From Petasospora fabianii (taxonomy: Eukaryota > Ascomycota > Saccharomycetes > Phaffomycetales > Wickerhamomycetaceae): a stretch of DNA of 64,000 bases. The position numbers and the translations under genes were made by a program. The stretch's first letter is position 1. Each line of letters starts with the position of its first letter. The notes beneath the pieces are model-generated. The model saw only the letters and a list, made by a program, of their open reading frames with translations. It was not told where the DNA came from and did not search any database. Of this stretch, positions 20,711-30,358 are shown piece after piece. Where the stretch lies: NCBI GenBank assembly GCA_022641835.1, contig CP048715.1:1674001-1738000 (forward strand), written 5' to 3'.

Positions 20711-20906
20711 GGTGTACGGGTTGGGTGTCCAAAAGCGGTAGTGCTGCGCCCCAATCTGGTATACGCGCCACCTTGGGATGCGCAGATCCTTGCGTTTTTC
20801 TGAGCAAAAGATGCGCCAAAAGAAAAGAGAGAAAAAAGCCTAAAAAAAATGTAAACAAGTCATCCGCCGAGTGGGCGACGCTTGAGGCTCAGAAAAAAGT
20901 ATAAAG
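20711..20906 (+). promoter_or_regulatory. CCW12 core promoter: Rap1-like site and TATA box
   Basis: GGTGTACGGGTT at 20711-20722 is one base from the Rap1 consensus and lies 290 bp upstream of the CCW12 start. A TATAAAG box lies at 20900-20906, about 100 bp before the ATG. A strong promoter fits a highly expressed cell-wall gene. Rap1 assignment is by motif only. Confidence 0.5.
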
Positions 20907-21001
20907 CCAGCGGTCCCGCACATTTTTCTTACACATCTTCGACAACTTTTAATTTTCTTCTTTCCGTACCCACCAACTACTCTACGTTCGCTTATATCAC
21001 A

Positions 21002-21379
21002 ATGTTCTCCAAGGTCGTCCTCGCCGCCGCTGCTGCCTCTGTTGCCTCCGCTGCTTACTCCAACGCTACCACCGTTGTTGACTTCTCCAACTCCACCACT
21101 GTTGTCACCATCACTTCTTGTGAGGAGAACAAGTGTACCGAGGTTCCAGTCACCACTGGTCTTACCGTTGTTACCGTCACCTCTTCTGGTGTCGTTACTG
21201 AGTACACCACTTACTGCCCATTGACCTCTGAGGATGTTACCTCTACCGCCACTGAGCAGCTCACCTCCACCATTGCTCACAACGCTACCACCGCTGAGAT
21301 CTCCACCTTCGAGGCTGGTGCTGTCAAGGCTGTCCCAGCCGTTGCCGCTCTCGCTGCCGGTGTTGCTTTGCTCTTCTAA
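21002..21379 (+). CDS. CCW12: Ccw12-like GPI-anchored cell-wall mannoprotein
   Basis: A 125-residue secreted cell-wall protein. The start is the ATG at 21002: it begins [17 protein letters not shown], a standard signal peptide, whereas the open frame upstream (from 20882) would bury it. The mature part is Ser/Thr-rich, with N-glycosylation sequons (NAT, NST) and the two Ccw12 signature blocks [12 protein letters not shown] and EYTTYCPL. The C-terminus [17 protein letters not shown] is a GPI-attachment signal with a hydrophobic tail. Length and block order match S. cerevisiae Ccw12 (133 residues), a major structural mannoprotein at sites of wall growth. Codon usage is strongly biased (GCC, ACC, GTT, AAG), as expected of a highly expressed gene. 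In S. cerevisiae CCW12 adjoins AHP1 and lies near HOG1, as here. Confidence 0.92.
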   Translation: MFSKVVLAAAAASVASAAYSNATTVVDFSNSTTVVTITSCEENKCTEVPVTTGLTVVTVTSSGVVTEYTTYCPLTSEDVTSTATEQLTSTIAHNATTAEISTFEAGAVKAVPAVAALAAGVALLF

Positions 21380-22378
21380 GATGCTTAGCACCTAGTCGCT
21401 GTTGATACCACTACTATTTATGTCTAACGCTTAATTTCGGATTGGAGTAAACAGCTATTATGCTTGTAGTTTTGTAAAATTGTAGTATCTGATCTCACCA
21501 TTCAACAACTGATGTTTTTTTTTGTTGGTTGCTCCGATGGAAACCACTCGTAACATTGCCACCGAGGCGGTGTCGAGTATATCGGAAGATGTCGACCGTC
21601 GAAGGAATGTTGTTTACCACTTACCGTCACGGCCGCTTTATCACTGGGGCAACGAACCGATTAAGTTAAGAAAACAGTCACGCGATTTTAAACTCTAATG
21701 ATTGGTTGTTGTTCCGAGCCTCGGGCGTTTGGTTAGTGCCGAGGTTCTAAACTCCTAAGCTTAGGGGGTAACTAATGACTATTGCTAAGAGTACATGATG
21801 TGTGAGAGGAGCAAACATCCTTGTGAATGACCAAAACATGAGTGTTTAATCTCACTTGCTTTGCATAGGTTTCAGACTTCTGGTAAAAGGCAATGACGGC
21901 AGAGAGGCGCCCGGAGAAAAGCGCCTATCACGAGCAAGGACGCGAGTTTAATTTTTTTTTTTTCTGTTCCGCCATTTTCGGACTCTTCTGGTTGCTTAGT
22001 AAGAAATAACCTTTAATGTCCAAAAAGGGAAAGGGCAAGCGGTCGGCTCTTACCTGCGGTTCCGGGGTTTCTGCCATCATTAGGCAGTGGATCATTTTGA
22101 TTAAACTGTTCTAGAGGGATAGGATTAGGCATTGAAGGCGTGTCGAGACCCTAGATCCTATTGTTGTATCGAGATGTTAACCCTCATCTTACACTTAGTA
22201 CGTAAATAGATCGAGCCTGTGTTATCAGGCTACACAAATTCATAGATTGAAAAAGAACACCTCCACAAGCCCTGTGATAACCCATTGAGCCTCATCATGT
22301 ACCTTTGATATATTCTTAGATGGTTCTAGCCTCATGATTCTCTAAAGAAATATGGATCTGGACCTTCTTGACTCAGCA
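21380..22378. other. 1 kb convergent intergenic region
   Basis: Between the 3' ends of CCW12 (plus) and the BTB gene (minus). No reading frame is supported. It holds a long T run near 21953-21963 and an inverted pair CCGAG/CTCGG around 21715-21724. This is unusually long for a gap that needs no promoter. Confidence 0.5.
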
Positions 22379-23560
22379 TCATAGGAATTTAGTGTCCTTG
22401 TACAGGTCCTGTTCATTCACTGCGACATCAGCCTTCAACACTTTCATACCCAATGTTGGACGGCGATTGAAGCCCTCGATCACAATAGGAGCAATTAAGC
22501 ATCTCAACAGTGTAAGCTTACCAAGGTTAAGAGGCAACACTCCCGGTGATAAAATCAAGTCGAACACGCATTCACCGTCTTCTATGAAATCACCATAAGC
22601 CTTAAATAATTTGGCCAATAACTTACCAGTCTTGTCATGTCCATTGACCTTCCCAATAGTTGGAACTTCAATCTCTGGATCATCAATTTGAATTACCAAT
22701 GGTCTTGGTTTATCATCAACAAATGGTCTTTGATACAACACTGGCGACTCAGGTTCAGATAAAGTGATCCCCTTTGGATCCAAGTATTCCAACCCCATAA
22801 TGATCTCTTCTCTTCTTGTGAATGGATTATATGAGATCTTGTGTTTAACCAATTTCTGCACTAGACCATTAAATCGATAATATCTAGCCTCACGGATTAA
22901 AGCACGTCTATGATCCTCAGATCTAAACTTGATATCAACACCTTGTAATGCAAGCATGAGTTCCTTAAAGAGGACATCACATCTGTTTAACGTTGTAGCG
23001 GCTTGTGGTGGTGGACGAATCCAATTCATATTGAAGATAACATCTGAAATATCCTTGTATATCACTTCACTACCAATTGTGAAGAAATTTGGTGTATTGC
23101 CCGGTCCAGAAAGGAACTGTTTAGGAATCTTGAAAGGAGTTCCTCCAATGTTGGCGAAATAGTATTCAGAGTTTAGGATCAATGCACGTAACCGTGGTAG
23201 GTTATAATACAAGGAGTCGATAAACACTTTGGTATATGTGTCTGGGTCATCAATTTGGAGATAGTAACCTTGAAGATGACTATAAATGAGACGGAACACA
23301 TCAGGGGAACGATCAATGTATAGTGTCTTCTCTGCGTTCCCCTCTTGGGAGAAGTAGTTTGTGAAATAGGAAGGAGCATCATATGATAAAGAGGCACCAC
23401 TAATATATGTTAGTTTTGTTTCATGATGATGATAATGACAGATGATAGATGACAAATATCACACTCACCTCAATGTGAACCTTTCAGTTCCAATTTGGAT
23501 GTTGTACATCTTCTCATGTGGAAGGATGTCTTTAATTGAAGGGTCAAATGGTTCGGTCAT
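22379..23560 (-). CDS. BTB/POZ-like protein, YLR108C/YDR132C ortholog (spliced)
   Basis: A 370-residue protein with an N-terminal KCTD/Whi2-type BTB domain. Exon 1 is 23469-23560 (92 nt) and exon 2 is 22379-23399. The 69-nt intron has donor GTGAGT, branch AACTAAC at 23409-23415 and acceptor TATTAG. Splicing joins IQIGTERFTL to SGASLSYDAPSYFTNYF, which restores the first strand of the BTB fold; the unspliced frame lacks it. The segment LYIDRSPDVFRLIYSHLQGYY is the classic BTB core. The C-terminal half is conserved in S. cerevisiae YLR108C and its WGD paralog YDR132C, both of unknown function and distantly related to the stress regulator Whi2. It adjoins AHP1 as in S. cerevisiae. Confidence 0.88.
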
Positions 23561-23822
23561 GATTGTAGTATTGTGTTTGTTCCCTATCTGTTCATTAGTA
23601 GATGTAGTGGCTCCACCCACTAACAGAGAACTGGGTTTCTCCACCTTTTTTCGTGATAAAGAAAAGGGGCGCGGAGATGACCGGATAGGGTCTTTTACAA
23701 AGACATGTTGTTTATACTAATGTTAATGTTTATGCTAATTGTCTCTATTAAAACGGTTATATTATACGAAGTCAAGTGTTCCTATAAAGAAGAGATATAA
23801 GCTATCTCCCAAGTGTTTAAAC

Positions 23823-24332
23823 TTACAACTTGGCGAGAGCAGCATCAGCAGATGAGACAGTAACATCACCACCCTTTTCAATCTCAGCGTAAGTGACAAT
23901 ACCATCCTCAACGATAATGGTGTATCTACCAGTCAAAGTGACATCACCCTTTTGAATAATCCAACCAATGTGTTTAGAGAAGGCAGCAGCTGTATCGGAG
24001 GCAAACTCAATTGGTGGTTTCTGACCGAGGAGCTTACCCCAGGCAGCGTTGACAAAGGCAGAGTCCTGAGTGATGACAAACACCTTAGCTCCCTTACTGG
24101 CAAATTCATCAGCCTTGGAGATGTAACCAGGGATATGTGAAAGAGTACATGTTGGGGTGAAGGCACCTGGAGCAGAAGTGATGACAATCTTTTGACCAGC
24201 GAGTTTCTCAGGGGTGAGCTTGAAGAGGATTGGGATCTTACAAGAGAGTTTGTTCTTTTGATCCTCTTCGTCGTATGGAACGTAAGAGAAGGCGAATCCC
24301 TCTGGGAATGGTTTTCCAACTTCAATGGCCAT
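23823..24332 (-). CDS. AHP1: Ahp1-type peroxiredoxin ending in AKL
   Basis: Thiol-dependent alkyl-hydroperoxide reductase of 169 residues. The start is taken at 24332 (MAIEVGKPFPEGF); an upstream in-frame ATG would add 34 residues without family similarity. Cys31 and the peroxidatic Cys62, in PGAFTPTCTLSHIPGY, fall exactly where Cys31 and Cys62 lie in S. cerevisiae Ahp1. The conserved tail GRYTIIVEDGIVTYAE is present. The last three residues, AKL, are a valid type 1 peroxisomal targeting signal, as in methylotrophic-yeast Pmp20; S. cerevisiae Ahp1 ends AHL. Dual or peroxisomal location is therefore plausible but inferred. Its position beside the YLR108C-like gene and CCW12 matches S. cerevisiae gene order. 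Confidence 0.92.
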   Translation of the reverse strand: MAIEVGKPFPEGFAFSYVPYDEEDQKNKLSCKIPILFKLTPEKLAGQKIVITSAPGAFTPTCTLSHIPGYISKADEFASKGAKVFVITQDSAFVNAAWGKLLGQKPPIEFASDTAAAFSKHIGWIIQKGDVTLTGRYTIIVEDGIVTYAEIEKGGDVTVSSADAALAKL

Positions 24333-24947
24333 TTTGTTAACTTGTTTGTACTGTTGTATTGATAGTTGGAGGTTCTCTTTAAGTGAAATAACACCCGTGG
24401 GCGGGATCAATGTCTGCTTTTTATACTTGCGCAATTGGGGGCGTCACGCAGCCTATCACGCGGGGGGTTCGCTTACAAAGACACTTCCATCGCCACACTT
24501 CATTATAAATCTTTAGCTTCTGGAATCTAACACAATGACTATATACATTCAGTCGGAGATATTAGAGATTCATAAGCTTATACTAAGTCTCTATATGACC
24601 TAGACCTTCTATGTATAATGTGTCATCTCAGACACCACTATCACCAGTTCGATTCTACACTTAAGACTTACTTTTTTAACATTTTTTTGTTGTTTTATGA
24701 ACGATGAAAATGAAAACCTAGTTGTACATAAATAACCATTACCTTCAATGCGCCTTTTGTAAAGTTGTGTGCGGAAGAGAGTAGGCAAAGAACCTCCCTT
24801 CTGTAGATTTTTGTATAGACTCTTTAGGTCTAGTGTACGGGGATGGATGTGAAATGCAATGGAACAGTGGGATATAATGGAAAACTGGAGAGAGAAAGAG
24901 AGAGGTGGATATAGTTGTGATCGTGCTTGATGGAGGAGATAAGTGAC
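24333..24947. other. Intergenic, AHP1 promoter and RPL6 3' flank
   Basis: No gene seen. A TTTTATAC-type TATA element near 24418-24425 lies about 85 bp upstream of AHP1. The remainder is AT-rich 3' flank of RPL6. Confidence 0.45.
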
Positions 24948-25481
24948 TTAGAACTTCATCAAGTGTGGTCTGTCACCGTTCTTAAGGGAGAAAGTGGCAG
25001 AGAGGTACTCCTTCAAGATTGGAGTCTTCTTGATCTCAGCAATGAGCTGCTTGTCAACAGACTTCTGATCAGCGACACGCTCCTCCTTGATCTCCTTCTT
25101 TGGCTGCTGCTCGCCGAAGAACTCAGCCTCAGACTTGGTCTTCTTAGAAGACTTCTCACGGGCAAAGTACTCAACGTCAAACTTGGCAACATCGACAGAA
25201 GAAACGTCAATCTTGGTAGAAGTAGCGATAACATATCTAGCGTTGACTCTTCTCAATGGAACACCGTTAACCTTGAATGGACCAGAAACCAAGAGAGTGT
25301 TGTCCTTAAGCTGCTTCAAGTAAACAACTCTCTTACCTCTGAAGCGACCAGCGAGGAGGATGAGCACAGTACCTGGAACCAAAGAAGCTCTAAGCTTCTG
25401 GGCACGCTGGGTCTTTCTGGTCTTCTTTGGGACTGGGAGGTCCTCAGCTGGGTACCACTTTGGGGCCTGGGTAGCGGACAT
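24948..25481 (-). CDS. RPL6: 60S ribosomal protein eL6
   Basis: A 177-residue ribosomal protein eL6. The block [27 protein letters not shown] (about residues 31-57), the segment [20 protein letters not shown] and the end [13 protein letters not shown] are nearly identical to S. cerevisiae Rpl6. Codon usage is highly biased. S. cerevisiae RPL6A and RPL6B both carry an intron after a few codons. Here the frame is continuous from the first ATG at 25481 and no splice signals were found in the leader, so the coding region is intronless. Confidence 0.96.
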   Translation of the reverse strand: MSATQAPKWYPAEDLPVPKKTRKTQRAQKLRASLVPGTVLILLAGRFRGKRVVYLKQLKDNTLLVSGPFKVNGVPLRRVNARYVIATSTKIDVSSVDVAKFDVEYFAREKSSKKTKSEAEFFGEQQPKKEIKEERVADQKSVDKQLIAEIKKTPILKEYLSATFSLKNGDRPHLMKF

Positions 25482-25790
25482 TGTTATTTGTTTTTAGTTT
25501 TAGGCGTTGGCGAACAAACTCCCTTTACACTTTTGTGAGTGGTGATTTTGGTTTCATCTATTCTTTTGGTGTGGAAAAAAGGCTCCGCGTCCTGGGCTGT
25601 GTGGCGCGAACCAGCTTGGTTTTTTGTTTTTCGCGAACTTTCCGCGCGCTTGTTCCAAAGCTTTATTTTTCAGTGCGCGCCCGCCAGCTCTGTGCGCGAC
25701 AGTCAGTGTTTGTTATCTGTTGGTGATGTCTGGGTTTTTCATGCCTGATAGGGCCACATGGGCGTTCCCACAGCAATGTAGTTGGGACTG

Positions 25791-25829
25791 TTAGGGTTCG
25801 CGGTTACACTTTATTAGTTCGGTCACGTG
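25791..25829. promoter_or_regulatory. Tbf1 plus Cbf1 site pair upstream of RPL6
   Basis: TTAGGGTT at 25791-25798 matches the Tbf1 site (ARCCCTAA reversed), and TCACGTG at 25823-25829 matches Cbf1. They lie 310-350 bp upstream of the RPL6 start and just past the 3' end of DPH6. Tbf1 and Cbf1 together drive ribosomal-protein genes in Candida albicans. Function here is inferred from motifs. Confidence 0.55.
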
Positions 25830-25864
25830 GATGACATTAGGGCAGAATACACATACATTAGAAC

Positions 25865-27796
25865 TCAACAACGCACAACAACACCGTACGCTTTACGCTG
25901 ACCAAGGTAATTCCACACAGATAATACTGGAATGATATCGATGGAGACATTTCCAGGGAGAGACTTGACCAGGTCAGGTGTTGTGTACACTGTGTAATGA
26001 CAATCAAGGGAGAACTCAAACTGTTCAAGCTCCATCTGCGTAAATGCGAGGTTTGACACAATCTCTCCATTGTTCCCTCTGTAGACCGAGTTTTGAATGT
26101 TCAGTTTATCCACAACGGATACCTTTGCATCATCTTCATCGTCGCTTTCATCATCATCATAAAGTGATGTCATCTTCTTATAAGCCAATCCACCCCATTC
26201 GGTATCAGCACCTCTAGGTAACTCCTCAACCTGAACAATGATAAGCGAATTATGTGGGGTAACCTCACTATCAAGATCACTATACTCTTCCCATGTCTTA
26301 GCAACGGCACTCACGAGACATTGGTCTTTGATAAATGAGACAGCCGATAGCTGATTTGTACAACCAACGACTTCCTTAACGTTATCGTAATGTTGGAGAG
26401 ACAATACAGCGTTGAACAACCCAGACTCTTTGCTTAGATCCATTGATGCTGGAATTAGTGGGATCTGTCCACTTAGTGACGCTGTCAGATTCTCATCAAT
26501 AACAGTCTGGGAGTATGGTCCAATGTTAGCTGGTGCCCAATAACTACGACCTTGGACGTGTAAGCCTGTTTTCTTGCTGGCATCAAGAAGTGCCACGACG
26601 GAGAGTTGAAGTTCACAGTGTGATGGCAGCACAGTTTGGACACAAACACGCGATGGTGGGAGAGGTTGTGTGAATGATTGAACGTAGATGGAGTTGATCT
26701 TGGCAAAGTTGGACATGGACTTGATAAGGAGAGTAGAGTGTTGGATATGTGATGTATCGATGGAGTGCTTTTCCAAAATGGTATTTAGTTGAGTGAAAAC
26801 ATCAACAACTTGTTCTTCAACTGTAGACTTTGAACTTTTCAGGTTGGAGATGAAGAGCTTGTTAAAAACTGTCTTAATGCATTGTGGAACATCGGAAGTG
26901 AACTGAAGCGAGTTGATCTCCATGACTGGTGAAGGTTTCACATTACCGTCAAGAGCATCATAAATCTCCTTGAACTTTGGTCTCAAAAGACCGGATCTCT
27001 TTGGAAGGAACTTGGACCAATCAACATCGGATTCATGAACACTGTGGAACTCACCATCACTTTCAACTTTCTCCACAACTTTAACAATTGGTTTGAGATA
27101 GGCAACCTGGTCGTTTGAGACTATACTCTCCGCCTCCACAATTTCGAGCTTTTTAACAAAGAATGGGGCATCGAGAACTAAACTTTCAAACTCACCACCT
27201 TCTCCACATATGTGAACTTCAAATCTTTGATTTAACCTCAGCAGCGTAGAGTAGACTTCTTTCAAGCTTTTACCCAAATGAGACTCATTGAGCCCCACTG
27301 CGGCCACTTTGATCAGTCTAGCATCCATCGCGGACTCAACCATCTCTGTCATGAGCTCAAGTTGATCTCTTTGCCATAAGAAAGCCAGAGATGTGAGGCC
27401 AAGTCGATTGCACACGTCTTCCACCCGTGTTCGTTGGTATGATGACAAGATCGCACCAACTGAGACAGCATCAACTTCAGGATGCTTGTCCTTCACAGTC
27501 TTAAGCAGTAGGAACAGATCTTCAATCTCATCTTGTTCAGTGCGTCTATAGTCAAGTTGCTGGTTCTTAGAGGTACCTGTAATGTCTCCACGGTACATGG
27601 GCACACCAACACACTCTTCGTAGAACTGTAGGGCATCGTGACCAACAGTTTGAAACATGAAGGAGTCGAGCTCTTGGACATGATGGTCCTTTGGCCTCAA
27701 ATTTGCAAGTGCAACGAGGTCATGACCATTGGCAAGACAATGAAGGATGTTAAAACATGAGTCCTTACCACCAGACACGAGAGCAACAACCTTCAT
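25865..27796 (-). CDS. DPH6: Diphthine-ammonia ligase Dph6
   Basis: A 643-residue enzyme for the last step of diphthamide synthesis on eEF2, the ATP-dependent amidation of diphthine. The start is at 27796, giving MKVVALVSGGKDSCFNIL; the frame runs upstream with 53 extra residues that have no family counterpart. The N-terminal ATP-pyrophosphatase domain has the SGGKDS loop at residues 8-13 and the second family signature CGEGGEFESLVLDAPFF. Two YjgF/RidA-like domains follow (about residues 300-560), as in yeast Dph6 (685 residues). Divergent from the ferric reductase gene. In S. cerevisiae DPH6 lies between PUT1 and ACF2; here the ferric reductase and SEC1 separate it from ACF2. Confidence 0.93.
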   Translation of the reverse strand: MKVVALVSGGKDSCFNILHCLANGHDLVALANLRPKDHHVQELDSFMFQTVGHDALQFYEECVGVPMYRGDITGTSKNQQLDYRRTEQDEIEDLFLLLKTVKDKHPEVDAVSVGAILSSYQRTRVEDVCNRLGLTSLAFLWQRDQLELMTEMVESAMDARLIKVAAVGLNESHLGKSLKEVYSTLLRLNQRFEVHICGEGGEFESLVLDAPFFVKKLEIVEAESIVSNDQVAYLKPIVKVVEKVESDGEFHSVHESDVDWSKFLPKRSGLLRPKFKEIYDALDGNVKPSPVMEINSLQFTSDVPQCIKTVFNKLFISNLKSSKSTVEEQVVDVFTQLNTILEKHSIDTSHIQHSTLLIKSMSNFAKINSIYVQSFTQPLPPSRVCVQTVLPSHCELQLSVVALLDASKKTGLHVQGRSYWAPANIGPYSQTVIDENLTASLSGQIPLIPASMDLSKESGLFNAVLSLQHYDNVKEVVGCTNQLSAVSFIKDQCLVSAVAKTWEEYSDLDSEVTPHNSLIIVQVEELPRGADTEWGGLAYKKMTSLYDDDESDDEDDAKVSVVDKLNIQNSVYRGNNGEIVSNLAFTQMELEQFEFSLDCHYTVYTTPDLVKSLPGNVSIDIIPVLSVWNYLGQRKAYGVVVRC

Positions 27797-28225
27797 AATG
27801 AAAGATGATAGATCAATGAAGATGTCATAGAAATAGAGATAAGTCTTTAATCTCGCGTTATTCAACTTTGAGAAGAGAAGTGCCCCTACCGGCTTAATTT
27901 TTTTTTTCATTTTAGATCTTGTTGCCATAGAAACATAACTATTTCTCTCTCTCATCTGATCTACTTGAAAAAGACTTTCTCTTTATCCAATGATACTTGG
28001 ACGATTAAAATCTTTGACCATGAGCCCTAGAAGAAGAATAATTTGCTCGCCATGAGCTCTTTTACCCGCCCAATCACCTTGGCTTCTAACATATCGCCAA
28101 TGCTCCTCATGCAGTTGAGCAATTTATCATCGAGACTATAAACTTCTTTGAAAAGGACCCAAGATCTCCAATCAAGGACCCTGCCTGAGTTTTTACAGTA
28201 CCACTCACTCGTACGGGCTCCAACA

Positions 28226-30358
28226 ATGAGATACGTGTCACTGATCGGCTGCCTGCTGGCACTGGTGTCCTCAGTACAGGCCCTCGTCATCATCGACTCT
28301 ATCTTGGCGACCCAATGTATCTACACAATGAAAGACTACGACTGGGGGTGTAACTCCACAGGTCAAGGAGCCAAAGCTTACTCATGTCGATGTCACAACG
28401 TTGACTGGGTTGGATCCGTCACCAACTGTCTCGAGTCCAAAGGTGTTAACAACTCACGGGAGTTTATTGATCATGCCTATAGACATCTTCGGGGAAGATG
28501 TATCTCCAAGGGTCACATCGACTGGCCCGTGGACGTGTTGAAATGGTATCAGCAAAATGCAACAAACTACATCAAAGAGCCATTATCCACTGACCTCACT
28601 ACTACTCTCCACCACCCAATCACTGTCAACGAAACCAAGTATGCCTACTACGAAAAATCCTTTAACCACATCTACGCGCAGGTCGTGAGATCACAAGCAT
28701 ATCAATGGGGATATGTCTTCTTCTGGACATTCGTTATCGTTTGTGGCATTATCCTAAACTTCTCTCGTCATTTTGTATTCAACTACACTGGTCTCAGCAG
28801 GTCTAAACACACATCAAGTTTCTTCAGGACCATTCGTTCAAGATTTACACTACCAAACCTTCTCTCCAAATCATACTACCGCATCTTCTCGATAATCCCA
28901 ATCCACATGCCAACAACACAAGAATCCATTGTACTGGCTTTCTTTGCTATCTACACTGTCCTCGCATGTTGTACTGGATACAAAATCGAGCTCCCCAACG
29001 CATACATGAATGGCCACATATGGCAACTCCTCGATCTTATCGGGTATCGTACCGCTCTTGGTGCCTTTGCACTGATCCCACCAACATTCTTCTTTGGTAT
29101 TCGTAATAACCCATTCATCAAACTCACAGGAAGCTCGATACAGACTTTTATGGTGTATCACAAATGGAGTGCTTGGGCTATGTGTATCAATGCTCTGATC
29201 CATAGTGCCGTTTGGACTGACTACACTATAAGAGAAGGTGACTACAAAGCGTGGGCTATGGATGCCTATTGGCAATGGGGAATTGCAGGTACTACGGTCT
29301 GCTTCTTGATGCTTTTCTTTGCTGGTGCATGGTTCAGAGAGCTCACCTATGAACTCTTTTTAATTATCCATCAGCTGTTTGGTGTGTTTTTGATTGTTAC
29401 TATGTGGTTCCACTGTAATACTTTGGGATGGATGGGATGGTTATACGCTACCATCGTTATCTGGTGCTACGATAGAGTTGTAAGGTTCTTATCTGTTCTT
29501 GCTAATGGTGGTGCAAAGACTGCAAAGATCACTAGACTCAATGAGGATTTGCTCAGGGTTGTCGTGGATAAGCCAGTCAACAGCACATACTTCCCAGGTT
29601 CATTCTACTACTTTTACTTCTTAAACATGAATATGAGATTCTACCAATCGCATCCGTTCTCTGTGATGAAGTCCAAGAGGGCTGGTGAAGAGGACTGTTA
29701 TGCCGTTGTCGTGAAGTGTCACAAGGGCATCACAAGAAAAATCATGAACCAGTTGGAAAGACTTCGCAATAGAAATTCAACCTTCGTTGATGTATGTACT
29801 GAAGGTCCATATGGTGCTCCAATCACTTTGAGAAATCATGAGCAGTACGTCTTCATCTGCGCTGGTGTTGGTTTCACTCCATGCTACGCTCAGGCAGTTG
29901 ACCTTGTTGAAAAAAGTGCAAAGACTGGTAGAGCTAAAGTTATCAAGTTCTTGTGGGTCGTGAGAGATACAGAGTACTACAACCTGTTTAAGGAAGACTT
30001 TGAGTACCTTGCCGATAACGGTGTTGAAGTCACTGTTATCACAACTAGAGAAAGTGGTGATCAGACAACAGATGATCATTTGAAGAACAACACTAGCGAT
30101 GAGGAAGTTGAGAACACTAATTGTTGTTGTAAAGAGAGTATGACTTTGATGAAAAGACATGGTGGCATATCTCCACAAATGTTGGGTCATAGACCAAGTC
30201 CATCTCAGTTGGTCAAGGATACGGAACTTACTGGTTCCACTTGCTTCATCACCAGTGGGCCAGTATCGTTTGTTGATGAAGTTAGAGCTGCTGTGTGTGA
30301 AGTTGTTAAGGATGCCAATGTGAGAGTTGACCTTTACGACGAGTCATTCTCTATGTGA
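28226..30358 (+). CDS. Ferric/cupric reductase, FRE family
   Basis: Plasma-membrane haem-flavin reductase of 710 residues that reduces Fe(III) or Cu(II) outside the cell using NADPH. The start is at 28226, which places a signal peptide (MRYVSLIGCLLALVSSVQA) at the N-terminus; the open frame begins 26 residues earlier. A cysteine-containing extracellular domain follows (CNSTGQG, CRCHNVDW), then a transmembrane helix (YVFFWTFVIVCGIILNF) and the ferric-reductase core with paired haem histidines in HKWSAWAMCINALIHS and HQLFGVFLIVTMWFH. The C-terminal part has the FAD motif HPFSVM, the NADPH glycine motif in GPYGAP, and CAGVGFTPC. A Cys triplet (NCCCKES) sits in the NADPH-domain insertion. Which FRE ortholog it is cannot be set from sequence alone. 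Confidence 0.93.
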   Translation: MRYVSLIGCLLALVSSVQALVIIDSILATQCIYTMKDYDWGCNSTGQGAKAYSCRCHNVDWVGSVTNCLESKGVNNSREFIDHAYRHLRGRCISKGHIDWPVDVLKWYQQNATNYIKEPLSTDLTTTLHHPITVNETKYAYYEKSFNHIYAQVVRSQAYQWGYVFFWTFVIVCGIILNFSRHFVFNYTGLSRSKHTSSFFRTIRSRFTLPNLLSKSYYRIFSIIPIHMPTTQESIVLAFFAIYTVLACCTGYKIELPNAYMNGHIWQLLDLIGYRTALGAFALIPPTFFFGIRNNPFIKLTGSSIQTFMVYHKWSAWAMCINALIHSAVWTDYTIREGDYKAWAMDAYWQWGIAGTTVCFLMLFFAGAWFRELTYELFLIIHQLFGVFLIVTMWFHCNTLGWMGWLYATIVIWCYDRVVRFLSVLANGGAKTAKITRLNEDLLRVVVDKPVNSTYFPGSFYYFYFLNMNMRFYQSHPFSVMKSKRAGEEDCYAVVVKCHKGITRKIMNQLERLRNRNSTFVDVCTEGPYGAPITLRNHEQYVFICAGVGFTPCYAQAVDLVEKSAKTGRAKVIKFLWVVRDTEYYNLFKEDFEYLADNGVEVTVITTRESGDQTTDDHLKNNTSDEEVENTNCCCKESMTLMKRHGGISPQMLGHRPSPSQLVKDTELTGSTCFITSGPVSFVDEVRAAVCEVVKDANVRVDLYDESFSM

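Larger units (their letters stand above)
17082..21001. other. 3.9 kb gene-poor intergenic region
   Basis: The largest gap in the window, between HOG1 and CCW12, which are divergent. Small open frames occur on both strands but none has a recognisable domain, and their composition does not resemble the neighbouring genes. Visible features: a GT-rich tract at 17095-17122, AT-rich stretches around 17800-18330, a 13-bp tandem repeat at 18141-18166 flanked by TATAAAAA/TTTTTATA, a homopolymer T run near 18938-18948, and a GC-richer, promoter-like final 500 bp. It could hold an unrecognised non-coding RNA; I could not identify one. Confidence 0.6.

Noticed and set aside
17082-21001. Possible centromere, LTR or transposon relic in the 3.9 kb gap
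   Set aside because: I found no paired terminal repeats with target-site duplication, no transposase or reverse-transcriptase fragments and no centromere signature. AT-richness alone is not enough.
20882-21001. N-terminal extension of CCW12
   Set aside because: It would bury the signal peptide that begins at the ATG at 21002, and it runs through the TATA box and leader.
24640-24665. tRNA-like T loop (AGTTCGATTCT)
   Set aside because: No pairing T stem, anticodon arm or acceptor around it.
25482-25600. 5' UTR intron in RPL6
   Set aside because: No donor and CTAAC branch pair is present in the leader on the minus strand.
27797-27955. 53-residue extension of DPH6
   Set aside because: The extension lies before the SGGKDS domain start shared by the family; the ATG at 27796 is the normal start.
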